From NCBI GenBank assembly GCA_001953115.1, contig LSSL01000489.1, positions 1 to 15,168 on the forward strand: DNA of 15,168 bases. Reading direction: 5' to 3'. This DNA is from Smittium mucronatum (Eukaryota > Kickxellomycota > Harpellomycetes > Harpellales > Legeriomycetaceae). Positions 1-9,080 of the stretch are shown piece by piece; position 1 is the stretch's first letter; each line of letters starts with the position of its first letter. A program made the translations under genes and the position numbers. The notes beneath the pieces were generated by a model, which saw only the letters and a list, made by a program, of their open reading frames with translations, was not told the origin of the DNA and searched no databases.

Positions 1-1330
1 TTTGCATTTTACTATCTAATCCTTAATTATTTAGGCATTTCTGCAACTTTAACTATGAAAAAATGCCATACTTTTTGGAAAGCATTGAATGGCTAATTGG
101 ATCATAACATCCACGTTCCATTTGATATCACCTGAATGGAAATTAAACAATATCGTTAGTGTTATCCTATAGATTGACATTAGATATTTTGGTAAACAAT
201 AGATTACTCCATACAGCAGTCTCAAAGGTGACCAATAGATGAATTTTTAAATACAGATCTGGACTATGAAAGCCATTATTTCTAAAATAAAGCGAAAAGC
301 ACTGGAGGACATAAAGCAGCATTATTATAAGGTATTCTTGACGGAAAACTACGCATTTCAGCATCTCGAACTAAAAGCCAAGACTCTCCTTACCATAGTG
401 GTTTGAAAACTTCTAAAATAAAACCAAGTGGTATTAGAACAGGGCTAATAAAAAACCCCAATTTATATACGGAATGAATAGAGAAATAGTGGGGAAAAAC
501 ACTGATTAAACTTGATTTTTTTCCATACCACGTGTTTGAAAATACCTCGGCCCAACAGACATTTCCGCATTGTACTTTGGAAATAGTTGGCAAAATCGAA
601 AATAGAGTTGGTGGTAAAAAGCGTGTTGGTCGCTTCCGAGAATAGGTTAGTTTGTAGCCCCGATTCGTTACAAGCCGACAAGTTGAGCCTATAAATTTTA
701 AAACGACACCTAATAAAATATCTGCATTTCAGACTATTCGCCAGTGAAGCTTCTGTTGAGGTCAGATAGTAAACCATTTTTGAATCCTAATGCTTAAAGG
801 GGTGTTGCTTACTCCAATTTAGAAACAACTTGATTATCCATCTAAAACAATTTTATCAGCACTCATTGGCCCAAAAAAAGAATGGTATGAGTGGTCCAAC
901 CATATCACAAATGACCATCTGGTTTAAAGTCCCCCACAATATGTTAATTTGGTTATTTAATTTGATCAAAATGAGCATTGTGTGTCAGATATGAGTGGTA
1001 TTCAAAACATAATCTGTATTTATAAGCTCACTATTTAAAAATATGTATATTTCCTATTGGCGTTTCTTTCAAAACTACAAATATAGTGCTTAACTCGGTT
1101 TATGCTGGTAATACCGTCTCAATATCACGGTATCTTAACATATCTGACTCTACAAGCTAAATAAAACAAGGTTCAAGCACAAATGTAATATTTTTCTTTT
1201 ATGTGCTTCAATTATTTTTTCCAATTTATTTAATTCCAAATATATAACCCACTATCTATAATATAATACTCGATATTAAACTATCGCACCTTATAGCGAT
1301 CCTTTTTTAATCCATGATATAGCATCCAAA
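1..1330. other. Upstream region, no confirmed gene
   Basis: No gene can be called here with confidence. GC content is clearly higher than in the later spacers (about 42-45% at 541-660), which suggests former or hidden coding sequence. On the plus strand, one frame is open at 331-474 and again at 490-642, and the second stretch reads like protein (it ends in GKKRVGRFRE before a TAG). In-frame stops across the whole 1-1030 stretch are about as frequent as chance predicts. On the minus strand a 104-codon frame covers 463-777, with no recognisable domain. A TATATA string at 1241-1246, about 85 bp before the first exon of the downstream gene, could be part of its promoter, but such strings are common in AT-rich DNA. 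Confidence 0.4.
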
Positions 1331-3879
1331 ATGATCATCACTATAATATCTCAGGCAGAATCCCACTTTGAAGACATATCATTTCTAATTTATTATAAAC
1401 TAAAAGTAAGCAGATATTTTTGACCTATATTATAATTTATTATTTTCCTAAATTCTTCTCATTTGGTTTTATTCACTAGGATAGTGCTTGCCTCAAAACA
1501 AAACAGGGTAAACATGATGAATTGAGCTATAAATTAGATTCTAAAGTCTCTTCTAAATTGATTTTACAAGATCCGCTGAAAGATTCGGTTGTCATTCAAA
1601 AGGATTTGAAATTCAAGTCTTCAAACTGGAATAGCAATCGTAGAACTTTCTCTCAAATCATTGGGCTCTATCAAGAGCTGCTTTCCTCTTCTGATTTTTT
1701 TTTATCTTTAAAAATACCTGAACCTCCTGAAAAAAATTTATTGACCTCACCCGTATACCTTGAGCGCAAAAGAGCTCAAATGGAGAAATGGTTAAACACA
1801 ATTTGTTATACTGCAGATTCTCAAAAAGCTAAAGATATCATAATTAATTTTTTAACTTCAAAGGTAAGTGATTCCTGTGCTTGTTGGGTACATTATTGTA
1901 ATTCTCTCTTTATAAAATTTTTTTGAACATCATAGAATTTTTCTGAACCTCTCAGAAAAGAAAACGGCTTTTTTTCTTGGCTAATTACTCCTTATACTGA
2001 TTCTAAAAAGGAATTTTCCACTAGACTTTACAAACCGTCCAGTGAATATGTTGAGGTAAATCATATTTCCAATTTTAAACTCTTATTATGAACCATGTTT
2101 TATTAAATTATTATTTTATTTCAAATAGTGGGATGAGGACTTAATTAAAGCTCGCAGGAAACACATTGCTCGTCTAGAATCATCCTATTCACAATTAAAA
2201 CAGGCTGTTCAATCTATATGTGTCCAGCAAGAAGGTACATTCCAAGCTTCACATTCTCTGACTATTCTTTGAAATATGTTTCTAATCGTAAATTATCTAT
2301 ATCTACCTTGCAAAATTTATAAATTTAGAAATTGACGCCTCTCAGAGAATTTTTATATATGACTTGAAAGAAACATTTCAAATTGTTAAAACTTATCCCC
2401 CACATTCTCCTGAAGCAAGTTTATATCAAATTCAACCACAAAATAAAAGAGGTTTAAGAAGAATGAATCGATCACTGGAACTATTATCTTCTATATATGA
2501 AGTTAACATGCTTCAAAATAATGAAAATGTACTTACCATATCTTATAAAACATTACGAGCGTATCAAATAAATAAAAGCTTCTGTTTCTGTCTAATTTTT
2601 AGAAATATTACATCGACCAAGAGTATTTAGATCCACTAGTTGGAATACTTCAGCTAATAAGCTCATATAAGGTGAAATATCTTTATATAACATTTCACAT
2701 TTCACATATCACCTTTCTCTGTTTTGAAAAAGTTATATTTAACTCTTCCCACATTTGTGTTTTTAATTTTAGAACAATCTGAATTATTTCTTCCAAGCCT
2801 TAGCTAAATACGACAGGGCCACTGTTTACTTTGCTGAGTGCAATTCGAATACAGATCTAATGGTATCTAAATATTCTGAAGATTCTACAAAAGTCTCCAA
2901 AGCTAGAGATATGGAGAATAAAGCCAAGCTTGATCTTGATCTCAGAAAAAGCGATTTTTGTTCTACAAAAAATGAGTTGGATGGGCAAACTCTTAAATTT
3001 GAAAAATTGAGATACAACACTCTCAAAAATTGCTTAGCTGGCTTCATTAAATTTAAATCAAATAGTGCCAACTCTACCCTCCAATCTTTGAAAGATACCT
3101 TAGATACTTTAAGGGGCAAAAATTACATAATACCTTCATTTAAACCACTTTCTAAAATAGGAAAACTTTTGCTCAACGAGATTCATGAAAACATATCATC
3201 TTCAAGAACCCATTATAACATCGTAAAAGGTGCCAATTCTTCTGGGAGTAGACTAGCCAACTCTGCGTCTTTAGAAATTAAAACTGGCCCTTTCAAATCA
3301 CATAACCCACCAAGTAAAAGTCAAGATAGTTTCTTCGATCACAATGACATATCTTCAAACAAAGTCATTGGTGTAAACACTAACCCAAATGTTTCGAACT
3401 CTTCACAGGATAAAATTTGCCACCTTAATTATCCAAAATCGATTTATGAAGACGATAGAATAATAACCGAATGCTTATTAAAGTCTGGCCTCCTCCCAAA
3501 AAATAATCAATCTAAAACCCAGCAAAACTTCTTGAAAGGTATACCCTTTGGAACTGGAGACGAAGTGGCCAATTCTTCATCCCACTATTCTTACCCATCT
3601 TCCTCTAAGTCTCCAAAATCATGTGATCCTTCTAATCACTACTCCAAGCCTAAAAACAACCTTGTTCGAGTTGACTCTAAAGATTCAGAGTTTTTTTCCA
3701 AATACGGGAACCCGGAATATATTAAACCAATAAACAGCTCCAGAATCAGTTCCAACAACTCGGCATTCTCTCAGTATACATTATCATCATTAACAATAGG
3801 TAAGAATTTACCAAGTGCCGTTCTTCATCCATTAAAAATAGGAACCATACGGAGCAACGAGACTTTAAACAGATTTTAA
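1331..3879 (+). CDS. PX-BAR sorting nexin-like protein, seven exons
   Basis: I infer seven exons: 1331-1405, 1480-1863, 1936-2055, 2129-2234, 2329-2528, 2603-2671 and 2773-3879. They join in frame to 2061 nt, about 686 residues. Introns are 72-101 nt with GT donors and TAG acceptors. Residues 1-153 resemble a PX domain, the phosphoinositide-binding module of sorting nexins: ISQAESHFEDISFLIYYK near the start, RRTFSQIIGLYQELL from residue 79, IPEPPEK at 104-110, then the ERKRAQMEKWL helix and a FLTS end. Residues about 190-433 look like a helical SNX-BAR dimer: WDEDLIKARRKHIARLESSY, YLDPLVGILQLISSYK, ALAKYDRATVYFAE, then a charged coiled-coil-like stretch to LRG. Residues 434-686 are low-complexity, rich in Ser, Asn, Lys and Pro. 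Known SNX-BARs act on endosomes in recycling, retromer transport or autophagy. Which subfamily (Snx4/Atg24, Snx41/Atg20 or Vps5/Vps17) is unclear. The start could lie further upstream, because the frame stays open back to 1280 after a possible TAG acceptor at 1294-1296. Confidence 0.8.
1406..1479 (+). other. Intron 1 of the sorting nexin gene
   Basis: GTAAGC donor and CACTAG acceptor, 74 nt, phase 0. Its removal joins the start of the PX domain (ending IYYKLK) to DSACLKTK in an open frame. The in-frame TAG at 1477-1479 would stop the protein if the intron were retained. The other introns are 1864-1935, 2056-2128, 2235-2328 (phase 1), 2529-2602 and 2672-2772. All are inferred from splice consensus and frame continuity only. 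Confidence 0.75.
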
Positions 3880-6132
3880 CATTCATTCAAATCTCGTCAA
3901 ATACCAATATCTACAATATCCATCCACTTTTGCCGAATGTCAACATTACAGCGGCCTATATTAAAATAGACTAACATTCTTATCTACTTTCATATTATAT
4001 ACTCTACATCATTCGTAACTATAATAAAATTGCAATTACAACTTTATATGTTTTCTATATCTTGACAATTTTCTATTTTAGTGACAGAAAACCTCCTCGT
4101 CCTTTCCCTTTATACGGAGTTATGTTCCAAAAAAAATCCAGAAAAAAGTTTTCTAATTTATTTACTCATCAGCCTACGACTTTGGCATCATTTTTGATAA
4201 TTATCTTCAAAGAATTTTTCGGGTTATAAAATTTGATAAATTTTTATTTACATTTTTGATTACTGTATATTTTAAAATCGTGTAAAAAAAATATTTACGT
4301 GTACTGCTTACAAAAAAAAATACATTCGCCTTATTAATTTTTAATTTTTAAATACACTAATTTTTGGGCTTTTAACCAATTTTAATCCATTTTTTTTTAT
4401 TCTGGATTTAAACTATAAATATTAATTTATTGAATTCATGTTTACATAAAAATAATTGTACGAAAATTTCTCCCAAACTTCGTTTATATCAAAGTTTTAC
4501 TTTGAATACGCATTTATAGCCAGCCTAATATCACCATTCATTTAATTACTAAATTTTAAATCGATTAATTAGAATCACAAATAGAAGTAAATTTAATCGC
4601 TAAAAAACAGAACTATAAACTATATTTTTAAAAAAATGGTAACTTTTCGAAATATCCGCCAAATCATTTAGAAAAAATTCTACTTGTACATTTTTTCGTT
4701 ATCTTTATATTGGAAATTTGAGTATCCGAGAATAAAACAACAAAAAAATTACAAAATTTATTATTTTATTTTAATATGATTCAAAGAATGGTATAATAAA
4801 AAGTATTTTCTCAAAAAATAATCAGGAATAAAATTATTATATTCTGATATTCTATTTTTTTTAGTATCATTTTTAATGAAATTTGGTTTGGTCACTCTAT
4901 GGATTCATATCCCATATATGATAGGATCGAAACCAAACAAATACAGTTTTAACAAGAATTTTTAATCATTATTTTTCCAAAATACCTAATTATTTCGGGA
5001 ATAGATGTAGACACCGTTTTTAATCACTCAAAAGAAAAAAATTAAGTTCAAAAAATATATAAATATGTTAAAAACTTATCAACTCCATGTTTGGATTTGA
5101 TATTTTGAACCTATATAATTGATATTAATAAATAATCTCGAGAAATTTTTTTATGTTTATGGGCCGTATTAGCTCGTTTAATGAATTCTATAAACCTTAC
5201 CATCCTCAATTATATAAAAGACTATTTTTTCAAACAAAAAATTATTAAAATTGGAAGAGCTGATAAGTATATTAATGTTTTGATTAAAAGATAAGATTAA
5301 AATATCATGTATAATTTTGTTTATTAAGTGATTTATTTTTTAAATCACATTATGTATTATTTCACATATATTTGTACTAATCTAAATATCAAATATTGGA
5401 TATAACTCTAAATATTATAGTTAAATTAATAAATGGATATTAAATATCAAAATTAGAAAAACTAAACGGCTTAATACAGCTTCTTGGTATTTCTTGCTCA
5501 TAATCCAGGTATTTTTCTTCATTTTGATATCAGATTTCGTTAAATAATTTTTGTAAAGCCAAGTTTAAATTTTACTTTTTCTTAGGGGCTTATTTCTACC
5601 AATTTCGTTTTATTTATACATAATTAGAACAGTCATGTATTAATAAAACCAGTTTGTTAAAAATGCTTTTGGTTCATTATTATAGGTATATTCAGCCATA
5701 TCTCAGATTATTTCAATACCAGGTGGCTTTTTTTAGTTGAATATTGAGCGTCATTATTCTAATTATTTATCTAAAAATCATAAAGATGGGGTTGGTGTTA
5801 GAAAATGTTTTTTCTTATTAGAAATTTTTGATTTTTTTAAACGGCATGAAAGTAATTTATAATATCACAATAAAAAAATATCTCCATTGTTGAAATCAAT
5901 ATTAAATTTGTATAAAAGTAAATTTTAATTATTGGTTTTTTAAAAATAATAATAATAATAAACTCAATAAAAAAAAGCAAATAAGGTATGAAACTTATCA
6001 GAGTTTTGAATGGGAAAAATCAAACTGGTTTTAAATCAGGCACTACATATAATATTTAAAAAAAAAAAACTTTTATAACCTATAACAAATAACCAATAGC
6101 CGTATGGCACTGAGTACTAAAGTTTTATGAGG
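3880..6132. other. AT-rich spacer between gene and transposon
   Basis: I see no gene, RNA gene or recognisable mobile element here. The stretch holds the presumed 3' UTR of the sorting nexin gene, many A or T homopolymers, a short (AAT)5 microsatellite at 5945-5959 and a run of twelve A at 6058-6069. An imperfect inverted repeat around 4881-4942 is too weak to name. Confidence 0.6.
4023..4028 (+). promoter_or_regulatory. Possible polyadenylation signal
   Basis: An AATAAA hexamer lies about 145 nt after the sorting nexin stop codon and is a reasonable 3' end signal for that gene. In DNA this AT-rich the hexamer also occurs by chance, so the call rests on position only. Confidence 0.3.
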
Positions 6133-6140
6133 GTGTAGAA
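6133..6140 (+). repeat. Left target-site duplication of the hAT element
   Basis: The 8-bp string GTGTAGAA directly precedes the left end of the transposon and recurs exactly at 9073-9080, directly after the right end. An 8-bp duplication is the hallmark of hAT insertion. Confidence 0.93.
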
Positions 6141-6156
6141 CAGTGATTCCAAACCT
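6141..6156 (+). repeat. Left terminal inverted repeat of hAT element
   Basis: CAGTGATTCCAAACCT matches the reverse complement of the right end (CAGTAATTCCTAACCT) at 14 of 16 positions. The CAGTG start followed by a run toward TTTTT is typical of hAT ends. It is followed by GGCACAC at 6169-6175. Confidence 0.88.
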
Positions 6157-6210
6157 TTTTTCACTCGCGGCACACTAACGAAATTTGGAAATTTTTGCTA
6201 CACACCTTAA

Positions 6211-6222
6211 CCCCCCCCCCCC
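6211..6222 (+). repeat. Twelve-base C homopolymer inside the transposon end
   Basis: A run of twelve C sits in the left subterminal region, just after a CACACC motif. Such a G/C tract is striking in this AT-rich setting. It may be replication slippage of a shorter C run and could vary in length between copies or reads. Confidence 0.9.
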
Positions 6223-6380
6223 TACATATTTTTTTCCTTCAAGTTTTATCATTTTACTTTTAAAACTTTTTGGTCACAACCTGAAATTTCAAATTTTGAG
6301 ATTCTTCTAGGGATTGTTCAAACAAAACGTAATTTAAATTATAAGGAAAATATTTTTTATTTGGATTTTAACATTTTTAA

Positions 6381-8169
6381 TTAAAATGGTTGAGCCCGCT
6401 TTCGAGAGAAAATCAAGTTGAAAAGAGGCTTCATTGCTGACAAACAGGCACGCATTTTTTCGTCGATTAGAAGAATCGCACTCTCTTTTTGGATTTTATT
6501 TCAGTCAAAGCTGAAAATCGGAATTCGCAAAACAGCGAAGAAGCAAACGGAAGATTGATTTTGACTGCCTTGAAACTGAGTACAGGATAAGATTGCTTCA
6601 GGGAGAGCCAAAATTCGTCCAAACCCTTTTCTGAAAACCCCAGCTGATTGAACTTGTAGTTTCGTAAGTTTATCAGCTGTTCTTCTTCCTCGGTTGTAAG
6701 CTTAGTTTTTTCGTTGCTCCCAAATGGATTGATCACCCAACTATGTTCGTCGATGGAAAGCGATGGGAATTAGTGCTAAACTGCTGATTGGAGACCTGTC
6801 AGTGTGCTAATGATTTCGGCTGAAATTTAATTCTTCGACTGTGATTAATTGATAGAAGGAAAGCAGTTAAATATCCCCTTCGATATTTTGCTCTTCTTCA
6901 GCTATAATTTCTCGTCAAAGGAATTCAGTTTTGATGTCGATTATATCATGTTATCCGATGGTCCTTGAAGAATAAATTCAGGTGGTTCAATTTTTCGAAT
7001 GAATCAGATAGGACTTGAACTTTAATTCACCAGAGTTCGTCGTGAAAATCGAATGCCGGATATTTTTCTTCAACTTCCTAGAATGAAACAACTTCGAATT
7101 TGAGATGCACCAGATGCTTTAAAACTTTTCCTTTCGAGAGCCAACAAACTTCGGTATTGTAGAGCAAACAAGTGTGGTCACAATCCATAGCATCACAGAG
7201 TTGAGCAAAAATTAGAGTATTGAGTGGTTGAGACTTGATTTAATTTACAGCTTTGACAGTTTGATTTAAAACTGCTTTCAAATTTTCTGGAAAATATTTT
7301 GCTGCGAGGACTTCACGAAAGATCATTTAGTGGGTATTTACTAATTCTGAATCTTCTTGAAGCACGAGAGTGATGAAAAATTTTCGATTTCCTCACATCA
7401 AAGGACATCCATCGGTGCACATTCTGACGCAGTTTTTCCACTTAAAATGAAAACACAAAAAAAAAATTGATCACCAGATCAAAAATATCTTGTCCTTTTG
7501 TCGTGCTTTCCAATTCGTCACAAAAAATGAACTCTTTCACAAAATTTCCTCGTTTGATGAAGCGAATGAAAGCCAGGAGCTGAGATTTTCCAATTATATC
7601 GGTAGATTCATCGACTTGGAGAGACCGCATCGGCACTGAAACGTTTTCAAGCGTTTCAAAATCTTCAGTAACTTTATCTTTCAAATCTGGATAACTATCT
7701 TCGATTCTGCAGGAAATTTTGTTATTCTACAAAGGAACTTTTTTGACCTTTTCTTCAGCTTCTGAACCTATAACTGTTTCAAAAATGATTGCTAACTCAG
7801 GATGGATGATCTTTTCGGTGCCTTGTGTGCTTTCTTATGCTTCGCCAAAAATTGAGATATCTTGTAACTTGAAATCAAAAATTTCTCAGATAACTTCATG
7901 AAATTTGTAAGTTTGTTTGCTTGATTGTTTCATTTGTTGGGCTTCAAGTTTCTTAAATTAAGATCTTTTTTTGTCTTTTAAAGGTGGATGCTTAGTTTCC
8001 AAATTTCTTTTTAGTTTGCTTGGAACTATTGCCTCTTTTGATAAAGCCTTGCTGCATATAGGGCAGAATGGTAGCTGATCACCGTCAGATTACATCGCTA
8101 TAAATCTGTATTCGAAATATTCCTTCTTGAATTTACGCTTTGTTCCAGACTTGGATAGAACTTTTCCAT
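6381..8169 (-). pseudogene. hAT transposase pseudogene with BED zinc finger (ZBED5/SCAND3-like)
   Basis: Read on the minus strand, about 1.8 kb follows the domain order of the ZBED5/SCAND3-like transposases, whose usual length is near 600 residues. First comes a BED-type finger with CPIC and KRNLETKH, then a segment ending KVKKVPL. The catalytic core follows, with LQVDESTD (first Asp at 7610-7612), MCTDGCP (second Asp at 7411-7413) and TEVCWLSKGKVL. Last is the C-terminal hAT region with INPFGSNE, LDEFWLSL and CEFRFSALTEIK (Glu at 6524-6526). All three acidic catalytic residues are recognisable. The frame is broken by stops including those at 8090, 7958, 7886, 7835, 7727, 7393, 7327, 7240, 7078 and 7027, and by frameshifts near 7460 (in a T run), 6950 and 6475. 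The true end lies at 6381-6383, after the last shift. The start is uncertain: the ATG at 8167-8169 is out of frame with the finger. No functional protein can be made. Confidence 0.92.
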
Positions 8170-9056
8170 GGCTAAAAAAATAATCAATTAATGGGTATCA
8201 AAATAACTCGCTTAAATAACTTTTTATTAATTAATTTCATTTAAAAAGATTCTGAAATAATCACGTGAAAAACAAATAACTTTAACACTTTAGAAACCAT
8301 TCGAAATTTTGTCAATCGAAAATAAATTTGAAAAAAAACGTTACAAATTTAACAGTTTGATACACATTTGAACATAAATATTTATTCTTTTAACCCTTTC
8401 AGGGGCCAAATTTTTACATAAGATTTTTTGAAATGTGAAAGGAGTATTACATAATATGAATATTTTCTAATGTCAATTACATAGGCCTCTATTTCGCAAA
8501 ATCTAATGAAGATAAAAATCAAAATTTCTGGACAAAAAGTGCGTTTTTTTACATCTACACTATAAAAAATAATTATTTTAGTGTTTTATTAGCCAAAAAT
8601 AATCGACTTTAAACAAATAAATGAAGGAAAAAACGCCACTTTCCGAACAGTAAGTGTCTTTTTTTTACATTTAAACTATTAATTTATTTTTTCAGCAAAG
8701 TTAATTTGCCATTTTTACATTTGAAATCCACCAATGCGGTTTTCAGCACTCGAAAAATAAATTTATTAACTTTTTCTAAAAAATTTATTTCAATTTCAGT
8801 TTTTACTGGTCATTATTTTTTTGAATCTGTAATATATAATATAAATGAATTTTAAAAATGCTTTTCTATTCGTTTTAAATACCGCAGGGGTGTGATTTAT
8901 TGGCATAATAGAATTTTTCGGACTCTGCTTTGAAGTCATTTTTTGTACAACCGACCCTGAAAGGATTTATGTTTTTCTCACGTTTTACAAAAACTTAGCA
9001 AATTGAAATGTATTGAAAAACTTTTGCAGCACACCTGGAAATTTCTTGTGGCACAC
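8170..9056. other. Non-coding 5' subterminal region of the hAT element
   Basis: About 0.9 kb between the transposase start and the right terminal repeat has no coding sequence. It should hold the transposase promoter and binding sites. A motif of the form AAGTG followed by two bases, a T run and ACAT appears near 8538-8563 and again near 8652-8675, and an inverted relative (AACGCCACTTTC) lies at about 8632-8643. These may be degenerate binding repeats. The far end carries GCACACC at 9029-9035 and GGCACAC at 9050-9056. Confidence 0.6.
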
Positions 9057-9072
9057 AGGTTAGGAATTACTG
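9057..9072 (+). repeat. Right terminal inverted repeat of hAT element
   Basis: AGGTTAGGAATTACTG is the imperfect reverse complement of the left end, differing at two of sixteen positions. It ends exactly where the second GTGTAGAA begins. Confidence 0.88.
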
Positions 9073-9080
9073 GTGTAGAA
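9073..9080 (+). repeat. Right target-site duplication of the hAT element
   Basis: GTGTAGAA is identical to the copy at 6133-6140. Removing the element and one copy restores the presumed original site between GAGG and TAAAG. Confidence 0.93.

Larger units (their letters stand above)
6141..9072 (-). mobile_element. hAT-superfamily DNA transposon, ZBED5/SCAND3-like, non-autonomous
   Basis: This 2932-bp element has all the structural marks of a hAT transposon: a perfect 8-bp target-site duplication (GTGTAGAA), imperfect 16-bp terminal inverted repeats (14 of 16 matching) starting CAGTRATTCC, and a central minus-strand transposase remnant with BED finger, RNase-H-like catalytic core and C-terminal dimerisation region. 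Subterminal DNA carries GGCACAC and TGGAAATTT at both ends. The transposase stretch is near 32% GC, well above the flanking spacers. The copy lies antisense to the sorting nexin gene and about 2.25 kb downstream of it. It can no longer make its own transposase, but its ends could still be moved by an active relative elsewhere in the genome. Elements of this lineage are best known from animals, so their presence in a fungus would suggest transfer. Confidence 0.93.

Noticed and set aside
463..777. Minus-strand 104-codon open frame upstream of the sorting nexin gene
   Set aside because: No recognisable domain, it overlaps other open frames on both strands, and a frame of this length can arise by chance at this GC.
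2826..3119. Minus-strand 97-codon open frame
   Set aside because: It lies antisense to the BAR-coding exon and is a shadow of that strongly coding frame.
3548..3733. Plus-strand 61-codon frame
   Set aside because: It is an out-of-frame shadow within the last exon of the sorting nexin gene.
4881..4942. Imperfect inverted repeat around CATATCCCATATATG
   Set aside because: The arms match only with gaps, and there are no flanking duplications or transposon ends.
7719..7901. Plus-strand 60-codon frame
   Set aside because: It is antisense to the transposase remnant, which has clear family motifs in the other direction.
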